A DNA stretch of 64,000 bases, taken from NCBI GenBank assembly GCA_035934535.1, contig DASYXS010000005.1:1-64000 (forward strand), written 5' to 3'. A model generated the notes under the pieces. That model ran no database searches and was not told where the DNA came from. It worked only from the letters and a program-made list of their open reading frames with translations. The position numbers and the translations under genes are program-made. Positions within the stretch are counted from its first letter, which is position 1. Each line of letters begins with the position of its first letter. The DNA comes from DASSJF01 sp035934535 (GTDB lineage Bacteria; Sysuimicrobiota; Sysuimicrobiia; Sysuimicrobiales; Segetimicrobiaceae). Positions 16,955 through 25,877 of this stretch are shown in pieces.

Positions 16955-17797
16955 ATGCCCGAACCCCCCGCACTGTACGATCGCGGTCCCGGCACGCCGC
17001 TCGACGTCGACCGCGAGTTCTACGGGCGGCTGGCCCGCGAGGTGATCAGGCGGACGCTCGTCGAGCGGTTCGTCATTCCGATCCGGTCGGGCCGGGCGTG
17101 GACGGTGCCGGCCGGCCACCTGTGCCGCATGATCTGCGTCGACGGCCCACAGGTCGGCGACTTCAACGCCTGGAACCTGCATAATCCGCGCGAGCGGTTC
17201 TGGGCGTCCCGCACCCGGCAGCTCCACGGGACGCACGTGACGGCGTTCGACCGGCTGTGGTCGTGCCTACCGTACCTGCGCCCGATGCTGACGATCACCG
17301 CGGACACCATCAACTACGGGTTCGACGAGGACGGGGCCGGCTGCCACGACCTGCTGGGCACGCGCTGCGATCCGTACGTGCACAAGATGCTGAACGGCGA
17401 GGAGTTCGACCTGACGTGCCACTCCAACCTGACCCGCGCCGTCGCGCCGTACCATCTCACGGAGCTCGACGTCCACGACGTCCTCAACGTATTCATGGTC
17501 ACCGGCCTGCGGAAGGACGGCCGCTATTTCGCGAAGGCGTGCCCCGCGAAGAAGGGCGACCACTTCGAGTTTTTCGCCGAGATGGACCTGCTGTGCGCGC
17601 TCTCGACCTGCCCCGGCGGCGACATCTCCAAGCCGATCTTCGGTCCGCATCGCGCCGATCCGCTCTCCGTCTGCCGCCCCCTCGCGGTGGAAGTCTACCG
17701 GCCCGCGCCGGTGCTGCTCGAGGGCTGGGCGCCGCGCCCGCCCGCGGACTACCGGGGAGGGCACGGGCTGCGTTCACCCGAATCGACCGGACGCTAG
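16955..17797 (+). CDS. DUF1989 family protein (carboxyguanidine deiminase-like), longer paralogue
   Basis: A 280-residue DUF1989 protein with an N-terminal extension of about 45 residues compared with the 224-residue member at 11390-12064. Conserved elements are RMICVDGPQVGDFNAWNLHN, TITADTINYG, GAGCHDLLGTRCDPY (Cys/His cluster), CHSNLTRAV, DVLNVFMVTG and DLLCALSTCPGGD. ATG 16955 follows a GGAGG. Known family members hydrolyse carboxylated guanidine or support urea carboxylase; the natural substrate here is open. Its position directly behind the Liv-type importer suggests it acts on the imported compound (inference). Confidence 0.88.
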   Translation: MPEPPALYDRGPGTPLDVDREFYGRLAREVIRRTLVERFVIPIRSGRAWTVPAGHLCRMICVDGPQVGDFNAWNLHNPRERFWASRTRQLHGTHVTAFDRLWSCLPYLRPMLTITADTINYGFDEDGAGCHDLLGTRCDPYVHKMLNGEEFDLTCHSNLTRAVAPYHLTELDVHDVLNVFMVTGLRKDGRYFAKACPAKKGDHFEFFAEMDLLCALSTCPGGDISKPIFGPHRADPLSVCRPLAVEVYRPAPVLLEGWAPRPPADYRGGHGLRSPESTGR

Positions 17798-17859
17798 AGG
17801 AGTGCGGGAACCAAAACGGAAATGCCGACCAATCCGTTACCCGGCGCTCGGAGGTCAGT

Positions 17860-18729
17860 ATGGCCCGCCGCAGGACGCGCTTCGGCATCTGCACGGATCA
17901 GAACCTGCCTTGGCCCACGCTCGTCGAACGCTGGCAGTACGTCGAGCGCCTCGGCTTCGACAGCGTCTGGGACTGCGACCACCTGAACCAGCCGAGCAAC
18001 CCAACAGGACCGTACTACGAGGGATGGACGCTGCTTGCCGCCCTGGCGGCGCGCACGGAGCGGATCCGCGTCGGCGTCCTCGTGAGCTGCAACACGTTCC
18101 GGCACCCCGGCCTGCTGGCCCAAGAGGCGGTCACCGTCGACCACATATCGAACGGCCGCCTCGAGCTGGGCTTCGGAGCCGGATGGTTCGTCCCCGAGCA
18201 TCAGCGGTTCGGCATTCCCTTTCCGCCGAGCGGTGAGCTGGTCGTGCGCTTCCGTGAGGCGGTAGAGGTGCTCGACAGCCTCTTGCGCAACGAGGCGACG
18301 ACCTTCGCCGGCAAATACTATCAGCTTCAGGGCGCCTCTGTGCGGCCGCGGCCCGTGCAGAAGCCACGCCCGCCGCTCACGCTCGGGGCCCACGGACCGC
18401 GAATGCTTCGGATCTGCGCCGAGTACGCGGACGCCTGGAACTCGTTCGGTACCGTGGAGGAGATTCGTGAGCGCAACCGGATTCTGGACGAGCAGTGCGC
18501 GGCAATCGGGCGGGATCCCCAGACGATCTGGCGGTCGTTTTACGGATGGGCGAGCCAGATGGCGAGTCAAGGACTGCCCGATCCATGGTCGAGCGCGTCC
18601 GCGTTCCAGGACATCGTTGGGCGGTACAGCGCGGCCGGGATCAACGAGTTTATCATCGATCAGCCGCGCCCGGAGCAGTTCGCGGTTCTTGAGCGGGTCG
18701 CGACCGACGTGATTCCCGAGCTGCGCTAG
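17860..18729 (+). CDS. LLM class flavin- or F420-dependent oxidoreductase
   Basis: A 289-residue luciferase-like TIM-barrel protein with FGICTDQNLPWPTL at the N terminus and the family hallmarks TERIRVGVLV, HPGLLAQEAVTVDHISNGRL and ELGFGAGW. The motif RPRPVQKPRPPLTLGAHG is typical of the F420/FMN-dependent group. ATG 17860 is preceded by GGAGG. The enzyme probably performs a monooxygenation or a two-electron oxidation. Whether the cofactor is F420 or FMNH2 cannot be read from sequence. It follows the DUF1989 gene by 62 bases. Confidence 0.88.
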   Translation: MARRRTRFGICTDQNLPWPTLVERWQYVERLGFDSVWDCDHLNQPSNPTGPYYEGWTLLAALAARTERIRVGVLVSCNTFRHPGLLAQEAVTVDHISNGRLELGFGAGWFVPEHQRFGIPFPPSGELVVRFREAVEVLDSLLRNEATTFAGKYYQLQGASVRPRPVQKPRPPLTLGAHGPRMLRICAEYADAWNSFGTVEEIRERNRILDEQCAAIGRDPQTIWRSFYGWASQMASQGLPDPWSSASAFQDIVGRYSAAGINEFIIDQPRPEQFAVLERVATDVIPELR

Positions 18730-18756
18730 GCGAAGATCCGAAGCGATCCTCGTCTC

Positions 18757-19800
18757 GTGGCAACCGACGACACACGCACGGAGCCACCCGCGGCGGCCGT
18801 CCCGCCCCGCGGAGCCGGGGTCCCGTCCGATCTCGCACCGGCGGACCTCGAGCGTCTCTACTACTACATGATGCTCCAGCGGCTCGCCGAGGAGCGGGTC
18901 GTGAAGCTCTATCAGACGGGCCAGATCGTCGGCGCCTGCTTCACCGGTTGGGGCCACGAGGCGATCGCCGTCGGCGCCGCCGCCGCGCTCGGTCCGGACG
19001 ACGTCGCGGCGACCCTGCACCGCGACCTCGGCGCGCGGCTCGTGCTGGGGATGCCGCTCGGCTACTACTTCGCGAACTTCCTCGGACGGTCGGGCTCGCC
19101 CACCCGCGGCCGTGAAGGTAACCTGCACATCGGCGGCCTCGGGCCGCGCATCCTGCTGCACACCGATTTCATCGGCGGGAACGTCCCGATCGCGGCGGGC
19201 GCCGCGCTCGGCTTCAGCGTCCGCCAAGAGCCGCGCGTCGCGCTGGCCAACTTCGGCGAGGGCACGCTCGCGACGGGCGAGTTCCACGAGGCGGTCAACA
19301 TGGCGGCGGTGCTGCGGCTGCCGCTCGTGCTCGTCTGCTGGAACAACCAGTTCGCGCTCTCCACGCCGCTCGCGCGCGAGATCGTGGGGCCGCTCGACGC
19401 GCGGATGGCCGGGTACGGCATCCACGCGTGCTCCGTCGACGGCAACGACGTGCTCGCGGTGTACCGCGCGGCGCGCGAGGCGGTGGACCGCGCCCGGGCC
19501 GGCGGCGGGCCGTCGTTCGTCGAGGGCCGCACCATGAGGGTGCGGGGACATTCCGAGGCGGACGACGCCTCCTACGTGCCGCGCGCCATGATCGAAGAGG
19601 GCCGCCGCGCGGATCCGGTGGAGCGCTTTGCCCGGGATCTTGTCGACACGGGGGCCGTGACCGCCTTCCGCCTCGACGAGCTGCGCGCGCAGGCGCTCGC
19701 GGAAGTGGACGAGGCGCAGGCGTGGGCGGAAGCGACGCCGCCGCCCGACCCGGCGGAGCTCGAGCACGGCGTGTACTGTGAGGCGACGCCGTGGCCGTAA
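18757..19800 (+). CDS. thiamine pyrophosphate-dependent dehydrogenase E1 component, alpha subunit
   Basis: A 347-residue E1 alpha subunit of the 2-oxoacid/acetoin dehydrogenase family. The TPP/Mg motif is FGEGTLATGEFHEAVNMAAV ending in the WNN of LVCWNNQFALS (about residues 165-200); the Asp of the common GDG is Glu, as in branched-chain-type E1. The conserved phosphorylation-loop-like RVRGHSEADDASYV follows. GTG 18757 is the chosen start; a proline-rich leader precedes the domain. The beta subunit follows with a short overlap. No E2 or E3 gene is in the window, so those must be shared or encoded elsewhere. Confidence 0.92.
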   Translation: MATDDTRTEPPAAAVPPRGAGVPSDLAPADLERLYYYMMLQRLAEERVVKLYQTGQIVGACFTGWGHEAIAVGAAAALGPDDVAATLHRDLGARLVLGMPLGYYFANFLGRSGSPTRGREGNLHIGGLGPRILLHTDFIGGNVPIAAGAALGFSVRQEPRVALANFGEGTLATGEFHEAVNMAAVLRLPLVLVCWNNQFALSTPLAREIVGPLDARMAGYGIHACSVDGNDVLAVYRAAREAVDRARAGGGPSFVEGRTMRVRGHSEADDASYVPRAMIEEGRRADPVERFARDLVDTGAVTAFRLDELRAQALAEVDEAQAWAEATPPPDPAELEHGVYCEATPWP

Positions 19801-20765
19801 TGACCTACATCGAGGCGATCGCGGACGGCCTGCGCCAGGCGATGCGCGCCGACGCATCCGTGATCCTGTTCGGCGAGGACGTGGGCGCGTACGGCGGCGC
19901 GTTCAAGCTGAGCAAGGGGTTCATCGAGGAGTTTGGCGCGTCGCGCGTCATCGATACGCCGATCTGCGAGGCGGCGATCGTCGGAACGGCGGTGGGGGCG
20001 GCGCTCGTCGGGCTGCGGCCCGTCGTCGAGATGCAATTCGCCGACTTCATCTCGAACGCGTTCACGCAGATGGTCAACGTGGCCGCCACCTCCGCGTACC
20101 GGGCGGGCGGCTGCGTGCCGATGGTGGTGCGGGCGCCGTGCGGCGCCGGCACCCACGGCGGGCCGTTCCACTCCCAGTCGATCGAAGGCTACTTCTTCCA
20201 TACGCCGGGGCTCAAGATCGTGATGCCGTCCACGCCCGCCGACGCGAAGGGCCTCATCCTCGGGGCGATCGCGGACCCGAACCCCGTCCTGTACCTGGAG
20301 CACAAGGCGCTGTACCGGTCGCAGCGCGGTCACGTCGAGGACGGCCTCGCCATCGAACCGCTCGGCCGCGCCGCGGTGCGGCGGCCCGGACGCGATCTCA
20401 CGGTGCTGACCTACGGGATGATGGCGCACCGGAGCCTCGAGGCCGCGGAGCGCGCCGCCGCGGACGGGATCGAGGCCGAGGTGATCGACCTGCGTACGCT
20501 CCTGCCGCTTGACCTCGACACGATCACGGAGTCGGCGGCGCGGACGAGCCGCGTCCTCATCGTGCACGAGGACCGGCTGCGGGGCGGGATCGGCGCGGAG
20601 ATCGCCGCGCATCTCGGCGAGCATCTGTTCACGTCGCTCGACGCGCCGGTCTCGCGGATCGGCGCGCCGGACACGCCGGTCCCGTACGCCCCGCCGCTCG
20701 AGACGGCCTATCTCCCGAGCGTGGACCGGATCTGCGAGGGAATCACGCGCCTCGCGCGCTGGTGA
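19791..20765 (+). CDS. thiamine pyrophosphate-dependent dehydrogenase E1 component, beta subunit
   Basis: A 324-residue E1 beta subunit. Recognisable parts are MTYIEAIADGLRQAM, VILFGEDVGAYGG (with the catalytic-region Glu), DTPICEAAIVGTAVGAA, MQFADFI, the phosphate-site region GAGTHGGPFHSQS and the C-terminal transketolase domain (VLTYGMMAHRSLEAAE to RIGAPDTPVPY). GTG 19791 has GAGG seven bases upstream; ATG 19800 (TAATG overlap with the alpha stop) is the alternative. It should form an alpha2beta2 decarboxylating dehydrogenase with the upstream subunit. Confidence 0.92.
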   Translation: MAVMTYIEAIADGLRQAMRADASVILFGEDVGAYGGAFKLSKGFIEEFGASRVIDTPICEAAIVGTAVGAALVGLRPVVEMQFADFISNAFTQMVNVAATSAYRAGGCVPMVVRAPCGAGTHGGPFHSQSIEGYFFHTPGLKIVMPSTPADAKGLILGAIADPNPVLYLEHKALYRSQRGHVEDGLAIEPLGRAAVRRPGRDLTVLTYGMMAHRSLEAAERAAADGIEAEVIDLRTLLPLDLDTITESAARTSRVLIVHEDRLRGGIGAEIAAHLGEHLFTSLDAPVSRIGAPDTPVPYAPPLETAYLPSVDRICEGITRLARW

Positions 20766-20806
20766 TTCCTTCCATCCACCGGGTCCGGCGCAGCCGGGGG
20801 AGGATC

Positions 20807-20832
20807 TTGACAGGATAAAACAACTGTATCAA
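20807..20832 (+). promoter_or_regulatory. candidate TetR operator / promoter element
   Basis: An AT-rich island in a GC-rich region immediately before the TetR gene. TTGACAG at 20807-20813 and CTGTATCAA at 20824-20832 form an imperfect inverted repeat (right half complement TTGATACAG, two extra bases). TTGACA also equals the -35 consensus, but no well-spaced -10 is visible. Autoregulation by the adjacent TetR protein is the natural inference. Confidence 0.45.
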
Positions 20833-20836
20833 ACCC

Positions 20837-21532
20837 ATGTTTGAGATGAAGGGCTCGGTTCCTCGTGCCAAAGCCTCCCGGGCGCCCGCGCCGTCCCGGC
20901 CCGGTCCCGACGATACCCGCGACAAACTGCTCAAGGCCGCCGAGGAGATCTTCGCGGAGCGCGGCTTCCAGGCCGCGACCGTGCGCGAGATCTGCCTGCG
21001 CGCCGGAGCGAACGTCGCCGCGATCAACTACCACTTCGGGGACAAACTCAGCCTGTATACCGAGGTGCTGAAGAAATTTGCCCGCACCCTCGACGTCGAG
21101 GGGAGCGTGGCCGGTCAAACGATGCCGCCCGAGGATCTTCTGCGCGCGATCATCCGCCTGCGGCTTCGCGCCGTCTTTTCCTCGGACCACCCGGACTGGT
21201 TGTTTCGGGTGATGGCGCACGAGTGGGCGCAGCCGACCCCCGCGATGGATCGCGTGCTCAACGGAACCATGCGGCCGCTGTACGACCGTTTCCGGCAGAT
21301 CGTGGGGACGATCATCGGCCGGCCGCCGGACGATGAGAAGACGCGGCTCTGCGTCCACAGCATCATCGGCCAGGCCCTCCACTACGTGCAGGGGCGGCCT
21401 GTGCTTGCGCGGCTGTGGCCGGATCTTACGATGACCCCGCAGCAGGTGGACCGGATCGCCGACCATATCGCGGATTTCTCGCTGGCGTACCTGCAGCGGT
21501 GCACGCCGGAGCGCCGGCGGACGCGGGCATGA
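20837..21532 (+). CDS. TetR family regulator with CecR/CerR-type C-terminal domain
   Basis: A 231-residue repressor. The N-terminal HTH (about residues 26-72) reads TRDKLLKAAEEIFAERGF, then ATVREICLRAGANVAAINYHFGDKLSLY, a textbook TetR helix-turn-helix. The C-terminal part (FRVMAHEWAQPTPAMDRVL, PLYDRFRQIVGTIIG) matches the domain found in E. coli CecR, which controls ybhGFSR, the same transporter type encoded directly downstream. ATG 20837 has no Shine-Dalgarno sequence; ATG 20846 is another option, and a leaderless start is possible. The stop overlaps the next gene (ATGA), so regulator and transporter are one operon. Confidence 0.92.
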   Translation: MFEMKGSVPRAKASRAPAPSRPGPDDTRDKLLKAAEEIFAERGFQAATVREICLRAGANVAAINYHFGDKLSLYTEVLKKFARTLDVEGSVAGQTMPPEDLLRAIIRLRLRAVFSSDHPDWLFRVMAHEWAQPTPAMDRVLNGTMRPLYDRFRQIVGTIIGRPPDDEKTRLCVHSIIGQALHYVQGRPVLARLWPDLTMTPQQVDRIADHIADFSLAYLQRCTPERRRTRA

Positions 21533-22776
21533 GCACACCGCAGGCGCCGGCGGCAGGCGGCGGAACGCGCGGCACGGCCCGCGGCCGTCCGAAGTTTCTG
21601 CCGCTTATCATCGTCCTCGTGCTTGTGGCGGCGGCGGTGTGGGCGTGGCGCACCTTCTTCACCGCGCCTTCGGTGCCGGACGGCATCGTGACCCTCAGCG
21701 GCCGGATCGAAGGCGACGATTCCGCAATCGCCCCCAAGGTCGCCGGAAAGATTCTCGAGATCCGCGTTCGCGAAGGCGACACCGTGGGGACCGGCGACGT
21801 GCTGGCCGTCCTCGACGACAGTCAGATCCACGCCCAGGAAGATCAGGCACGGGCGGCGCTCGCGACCGCGAAGGCGCAGGAACAGGCGGCGCGCGACCAG
21901 ATCGCGGTGTTGGAGCAGCAACTGGAGCAGAACCGGCTGCAGACCGCCCAGGCAAGCACCGACGCGGAGGGGCGGGTCCGGCAGGCGCAGGCCGACTTGG
22001 CGGCGGCCGAGGCGAACCTCGCGCAGCAGCAGGCCGCCTACCAGAATGCGGTGTTCAATCGGGACGCCTACACGCGCCTCTCCCAGCAGGGAGCCGTATC
22101 CGAGCAGCAGCGCGTCCAGGCGGTGACGGCGGCGGAGCAGCAGGCGGCCGTGGTCACCGCCGCGAGGCGGCAGGTCGACGCGGCGCGGGGCGCGCTTACC
22201 GCGGCGGAAGCCAACCTGACCAATCCCGCCATTCGGAGCGCGGCGACGGCACAGGTGCAGCGGCAGATCGTGCAGCAGCAGGCGATGATCGGCAGCGCGA
22301 ACGCCCAGGTCGCGCAGGCCCTCGGAAAACTCGCCGAGGCGGAAGCCAACCGGCGCGATCTCGTGATCCGGGCGCCGTTCGGCGGAACGGTGATCACCCG
22401 CGCGGCGGAACCCGGCGAAGTCGTGACAGCGGGCACGGCGATCGTGACTCTCCTCAATCTGGACCAGGTCTACCTCCGGGGATTCATTCCCGAGGGCTCG
22501 ATCGGGAACGTCAAGATCGGTCAGCGCGCGCACGTATACCTCGATTCCAATCCCAACCGGCCGATCGACGCGTTCGTCCTGCGGATCGACCCGGAGGCCG
22601 CGTTCACGCCTGAGAACACCTATTTCCGCGAGGATCGCGTCAAGCAGGTGGTCGGCGTCAAGCTGCGGCTCACCGGCGCCTTCGGATACGCGAAGCCGGG
22701 CATGCCGGCCGACGGCGAGATCCTGGTCCGGGGCACGGAGTGGCCGAAGGGCTGGAAAGGCTGGCACAGTCAGTGA
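21529..22776 (+). CDS. HlyD family periplasmic adaptor (YbhG-like)
   Basis: A 415-residue membrane fusion protein. One N-terminal membrane segment (about residues 24-42) is followed by the first half of the biotinyl-lipoyl-like domain (IAPKVAGKILEIRVREGDTV). A long Gln/Ala-rich coiled-coil hairpin covers about 95-270, and the second lipoyl half (LVIRAPFGGTVITRAAEPGE) is about 275-310. It starts at ATG 21529, overlapping the TetR stop. It bridges the ABC-2 permeases to an outer partner; the coiled coil implies an outer-membrane channel, hence a diderm cell (inference). Confidence 0.92.
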   Translation: MSTPQAPAAGGGTRGTARGRPKFLPLIIVLVLVAAAVWAWRTFFTAPSVPDGIVTLSGRIEGDDSAIAPKVAGKILEIRVREGDTVGTGDVLAVLDDSQIHAQEDQARAALATAKAQEQAARDQIAVLEQQLEQNRLQTAQASTDAEGRVRQAQADLAAAEANLAQQQAAYQNAVFNRDAYTRLSQQGAVSEQQRVQAVTAAEQQAAVVTAARRQVDAARGALTAAEANLTNPAIRSAATAQVQRQIVQQQAMIGSANAQVAQALGKLAEAEANRRDLVIRAPFGGTVITRAAEPGEVVTAGTAIVTLLNLDQVYLRGFIPEGSIGNVKIGQRAHVYLDSNPNRPIDAFVLRIDPEAAFTPENTYFREDRVKQVVGVKLRLTGAFGYAKPGMPADGEILVRGTEWPKGWKGWHSQ

Positions 22777-24767
22777 CGGCCGCCGGCCCGCCCGCGGCGC
22801 CCGACGAGCCCCCGGGGTCCACGCCGGTGGATTCCGCGATCCGCGTTCGGGAGCTCTGGAAGCGGTACGGCCCGCTCGACGCGGTCCGCGGCATCACGCT
22901 TGACGTGCGCGAGGGCGAGATCTTCGGTCTGATCGGCCCGGACGGCGCGGGCAAGACCTCGACGTTCCAGATCCTTGCCGGCGTCATGGAGGCGACGAGC
23001 GGCACGGCCGAGGTGTTCGGCCGCCCGGCGCGGGCCGCGCGCGCCGCCACAGGCTACCTCACCCAGGCCTTCAGCCTGTATCCCGACCTGACCGTCGACG
23101 AGAACATCCGCTACGTCGCGGATCTCCGGCGCGTGCGCGCGGACGCCGCCGCGGAACGCGGCCGCCGGTACCTCCGCAGCTTCGGCATGGACCGGTTCGC
23201 GAACCGCCCGGCGGGCCAGTTGAGCGGGGGCATGAAGCAGAAGCTCTCGCTGGCCTGTGCGCTGGTGCCGGAGCCCCGCGTCCTGCTCCTGGACGAGCCG
23301 ACCACCGGCGTGGATCCGGTGTCGCGGCGAGAATTTTGGGATGCGCTCGCCCACCTCGCCGCCGGCGGCCTGACGATCCTCGTGGCCACGCCGTATCTCG
23401 ACGAGGCGGAACGCTGCGGCCGGGTCGCGCTGATGCACCAGGGCGAACTGCTGGATATGGGGACCCCGGCGGCACTGCGGGCTCGCCTGCGGGCGCGGCG
23501 GCTCGAGGTTCGCACCGCCGACCTCCGCGAGGCGGAACGCGCCCTCTCCGAACTGAGCGGGTCCGGCCGGACGATCCTCGACGTCCAGCGGTTCGGCGAC
23601 CGCCTCGACGTGCTGACGCCGGAGCCCGGCGAGGCCGAACGCCTGCTCCGCGACGCGCTGCGCGCCGAGGGCCGGGCGGTCCAGGACGTGCGCGCCGATG
23701 CGCCGACCCTCGAGAACACCGTTGTCGCGACCCTGCGCCGGCTCGGGCAGGAGCCGCACGCGGCGCCCTTCCCCGCCCGGCGCGACCACCGCGATCTGCG
23801 GGGGCAGACGGCGATCGGCGCGGTCCATCTGACGAAGCGGTTCGGCGCCTTCACCGCGGTCGACGGCGTGCATTTCGACATCCGGCACGGAGAAGTGTAC
23901 GGGCTTCTCGGCGCCAACGGCGCCGGCAAGACGACGACGATCAAGATGCTGTGCGGCCTCCTGGAGCCGACCGCGGGAGAGGTGCGGCTCGCCGGCGAGC
24001 GCGGCCCGGTGCGCTCGGCGCGCGTGCGGCGCCGCGTGGGTTACATGTCGCAGAAGTTTTCACTCTACAACGACCTGACGATCGAGCAGAACCTCGACTT
24101 CTTCGCCGGCGTCTACGGCGTGCCGCCGGAGGAACGCGAAGAAAAGCGGCGGTGGGTCCTCGCGTTCTCGGGCCTCGAAGGCCGGGAACGGCAGATCACC
24201 GGCAGCCTGCCCGGCGGGTGGAAGCAGCGCGTGGCGTTCGGCGCCGCGATCATGCACGAGCCGAGCGTGCTGTTCCTCGACGAGCCGACCTCCGGCGTCG
24301 ACCCGCTCGCGCGCCGCAGCTTCTGGACCATGATCAACCGGCTTGCCGATGCCGGAGCGGCGGTCCTCGTCACCACTCATTACCTCGAAGAAGCCGAACA
24401 GTGCAACCGCGTCGGTTTCATGGCCGCGGGCGAGCTCGTCGCGGAGGGCGCGCCCGGCGAGATCAAGCGCCGGGAGATGGCCGGGCGGCACCTCATTGAA
24501 GTCCAGGTGGACCGTCCGCAGGCCGCCGTGGATCTGCTGAAGGGGGAGACCGACGCCTGGCGGATCTCGCTCTTCGGGGATCGGCTGCACGTCATCACGG
24601 ACGGAGACCCGGACCGCGCGATGCGCAGGCTCACGGATGCGCTGCGCGGCCACGGTGTGGGCGTCGTCTCGGCCCTGGAGGGGCGGTTCTCCCTGGAGGA
24701 CGTGTTTCTCAGCGTGGTGGAGCGCGCGCGGGAGGAAGGCGCCGTCGTCGCGGACGAGGGGGCGTGA
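22773..24767 (+). CDS. fused tandem ABC ATPase (YbhF-like)
   Basis: A 664-residue protein with two complete nucleotide-binding domains, as in YbhF. Domain 1: Walker A GPDGAGKTST (about residue 58), signature LSGGMKQKLSLACAL, Walker B LLLDEPTTGVDP. Domain 2: Walker A GANGAGKTTT (about 380), signature variant LPGGWKQRVAFGAAI, Walker B LFLDEPTSGVDP. GTG 22773 overlaps the HlyD stop (GTGA) and is preferred; GTG 22740 is an in-frame alternative. It drives the ABC-2 permease heterodimer encoded downstream. Homologous systems export cationic or hydrophobic drugs. Confidence 0.93.
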   Translation: MTAAGPPAAPDEPPGSTPVDSAIRVRELWKRYGPLDAVRGITLDVREGEIFGLIGPDGAGKTSTFQILAGVMEATSGTAEVFGRPARAARAATGYLTQAFSLYPDLTVDENIRYVADLRRVRADAAAERGRRYLRSFGMDRFANRPAGQLSGGMKQKLSLACALVPEPRVLLLDEPTTGVDPVSRREFWDALAHLAAGGLTILVATPYLDEAERCGRVALMHQGELLDMGTPAALRARLRARRLEVRTADLREAERALSELSGSGRTILDVQRFGDRLDVLTPEPGEAERLLRDALRAEGRAVQDVRADAPTLENTVVATLRRLGQEPHAAPFPARRDHRDLRGQTAIGAVHLTKRFGAFTAVDGVHFDIRHGEVYGLLGANGAGKTTTIKMLCGLLEPTAGEVRLAGERGPVRSARVRRRVGYMSQKFSLYNDLTIEQNLDFFAGVYGVPPEEREEKRRWVLAFSGLEGRERQITGSLPGGWKQRVAFGAAIMHEPSVLFLDEPTSGVDPLARRSFWTMINRLADAGAAVLVTTHYLEEAEQCNRVGFMAAGELVAEGAPGEIKRREMAGRHLIEVQVDRPQAAVDLLKGETDAWRISLFGDRLHVITDGDPDRAMRRLTDALRGHGVGVVSALEGRFSLEDVFLSVVERAREEGAVVADEGA

Positions 24768-24770
24768 GCA

Positions 24771-25877
24771 ATGGGGCGGACGCTGGCCCAGGCGCGCAAA
24801 GAGCTGACGCAGCTCGTCCGCGACCGCCTGTCGCTCGTCCTGGCCCTGGCGCTGCCGGTCGGCCTGCTGCTCCTGCTGGGCCGGGCCTTCTCGCTCTCCG
24901 TCGCCGACGTCCCGATCGTCGTCCAGGATCTCGACGCGTCCACGGCTTCGCAGGGTCTCATCGATGCGTTTCGCGCGTCCCGCACGTTTCACGTCGTATC
25001 GTGGCCACCCGACCGCCAACCGGATCAGGCGCTCGCCTCGAACGCCGCCCGGGCGGCGCTGATCATCCCGCCGCATTTCGGGCGCGACGTCGCCCGCGGC
25101 GTCCCGTCGCCCGTTCAACTCCAGGCAGATGGGACGGACGCCAACACCGCCAAGCTGGTATCCGGGGACGCCGCCGAGGTCGTGGCGGCCTACAACGCAC
25201 GCACCGCCGGGGCCGGCCATCCTGCCCCGGTCCAGGCGGCGATCCGCCTGTGGTACAACCCCGGTGAGTCGCCCCAGAAGTTTTACGGACCCGGAATCTT
25301 TGTCATGGCGGTGTCCATCTTCCCGGCCCTGCTGGCCACGCTCGCCATGGCGAAAGAGGGCGAGCAGCAAACGATCCTCCAGGTATACGTGTCGAGCGTC
25401 TCGGCGTCGGAGTTCCTGCTCGGGAAGATTCTCGCGTTCATGGCCGTGGCGCTCGCCGAGACGGTCATCCTGGTCGGGCTGCTGGTGACCACGTTCGGCG
25501 TCGGCTTCGCCGGCGATCCGACGCCGTTCCTCGCCGCCACGGTCCTCTACGCGTTCTGCGTAGCCGCGTTCGGCACGATGGTGGGGGCGGCGATCCCCAA
25601 CCAGGCCGCCGCGATGCAGGCCGTGGCCTTCGGCGGCTTCCTCCTCGTGCTGCTCCTGTCGGGGCTCCTGTTCCCAATCGCGAACATCCCCGCCGGCCTG
25701 CGCTGGATCAGCAACGTTGTGTGGGGCCGATACTACATCGAGGTCGTCCGCGACGCGCTCCTGCAGGGCGGCGGGTGGGCCGCGATGTGGGACAAAGTGC
25801 TGATCATCGGCGCGATCGGGGCGGTCTTCTACGCGGCGGCGTGGCGGACGATGCGCCGGATGCAGGTCCGCGCGTGA
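24771..25877 (+). CDS. ABC-2 type transporter permease (YbhS-like)
   Basis: A 368-residue exporter permease. An N-terminal amphipathic lead (LAQARKELTQLVRDRLSLVL) and first membrane helix are followed by a large extracytoplasmic domain (about residues 45-175) and then five C-terminal helices, the standard ABC2_membrane_3 layout. ATG 24771 lies three bases after the ATPase stop. The stop overlaps the paired permease (GTGA). It works as a heterodimer with the next gene product. Confidence 0.92.
   Translation: MGRTLAQARKELTQLVRDRLSLVLALALPVGLLLLLGRAFSLSVADVPIVVQDLDASTASQGLIDAFRASRTFHVVSWPPDRQPDQALASNAARAALIIPPHFGRDVARGVPSPVQLQADGTDANTAKLVSGDAAEVVAAYNARTAGAGHPAPVQAAIRLWYNPGESPQKFYGPGIFVMAVSIFPALLATLAMAKEGEQQTILQVYVSSVSASEFLLGKILAFMAVALAETVILVGLLVTTFGVGFAGDPTPFLAATVLYAFCVAAFGTMVGAAIPNQAAAMQAVAFGGFLLVLLLSGLLFPIANIPAGLRWISNVVWGRYYIEVVRDALLQGGGWAAMWDKVLIIGAIGAVFYAAAWRTMRRMQVRA

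Noticed and set aside
20807..20835. Standard sigma-70 promoter before the TetR gene
   Set aside because: TTGACA is perfect, but no -10-like hexamer lies at 16-18 bases; it is reported only as part of a possible operator.
22773..24767. Frameshift-fused pair of ATPase genes
   Set aside because: The double-NBD architecture is normal for YbhF-type proteins, and the linker is in frame with family-typical sequence.
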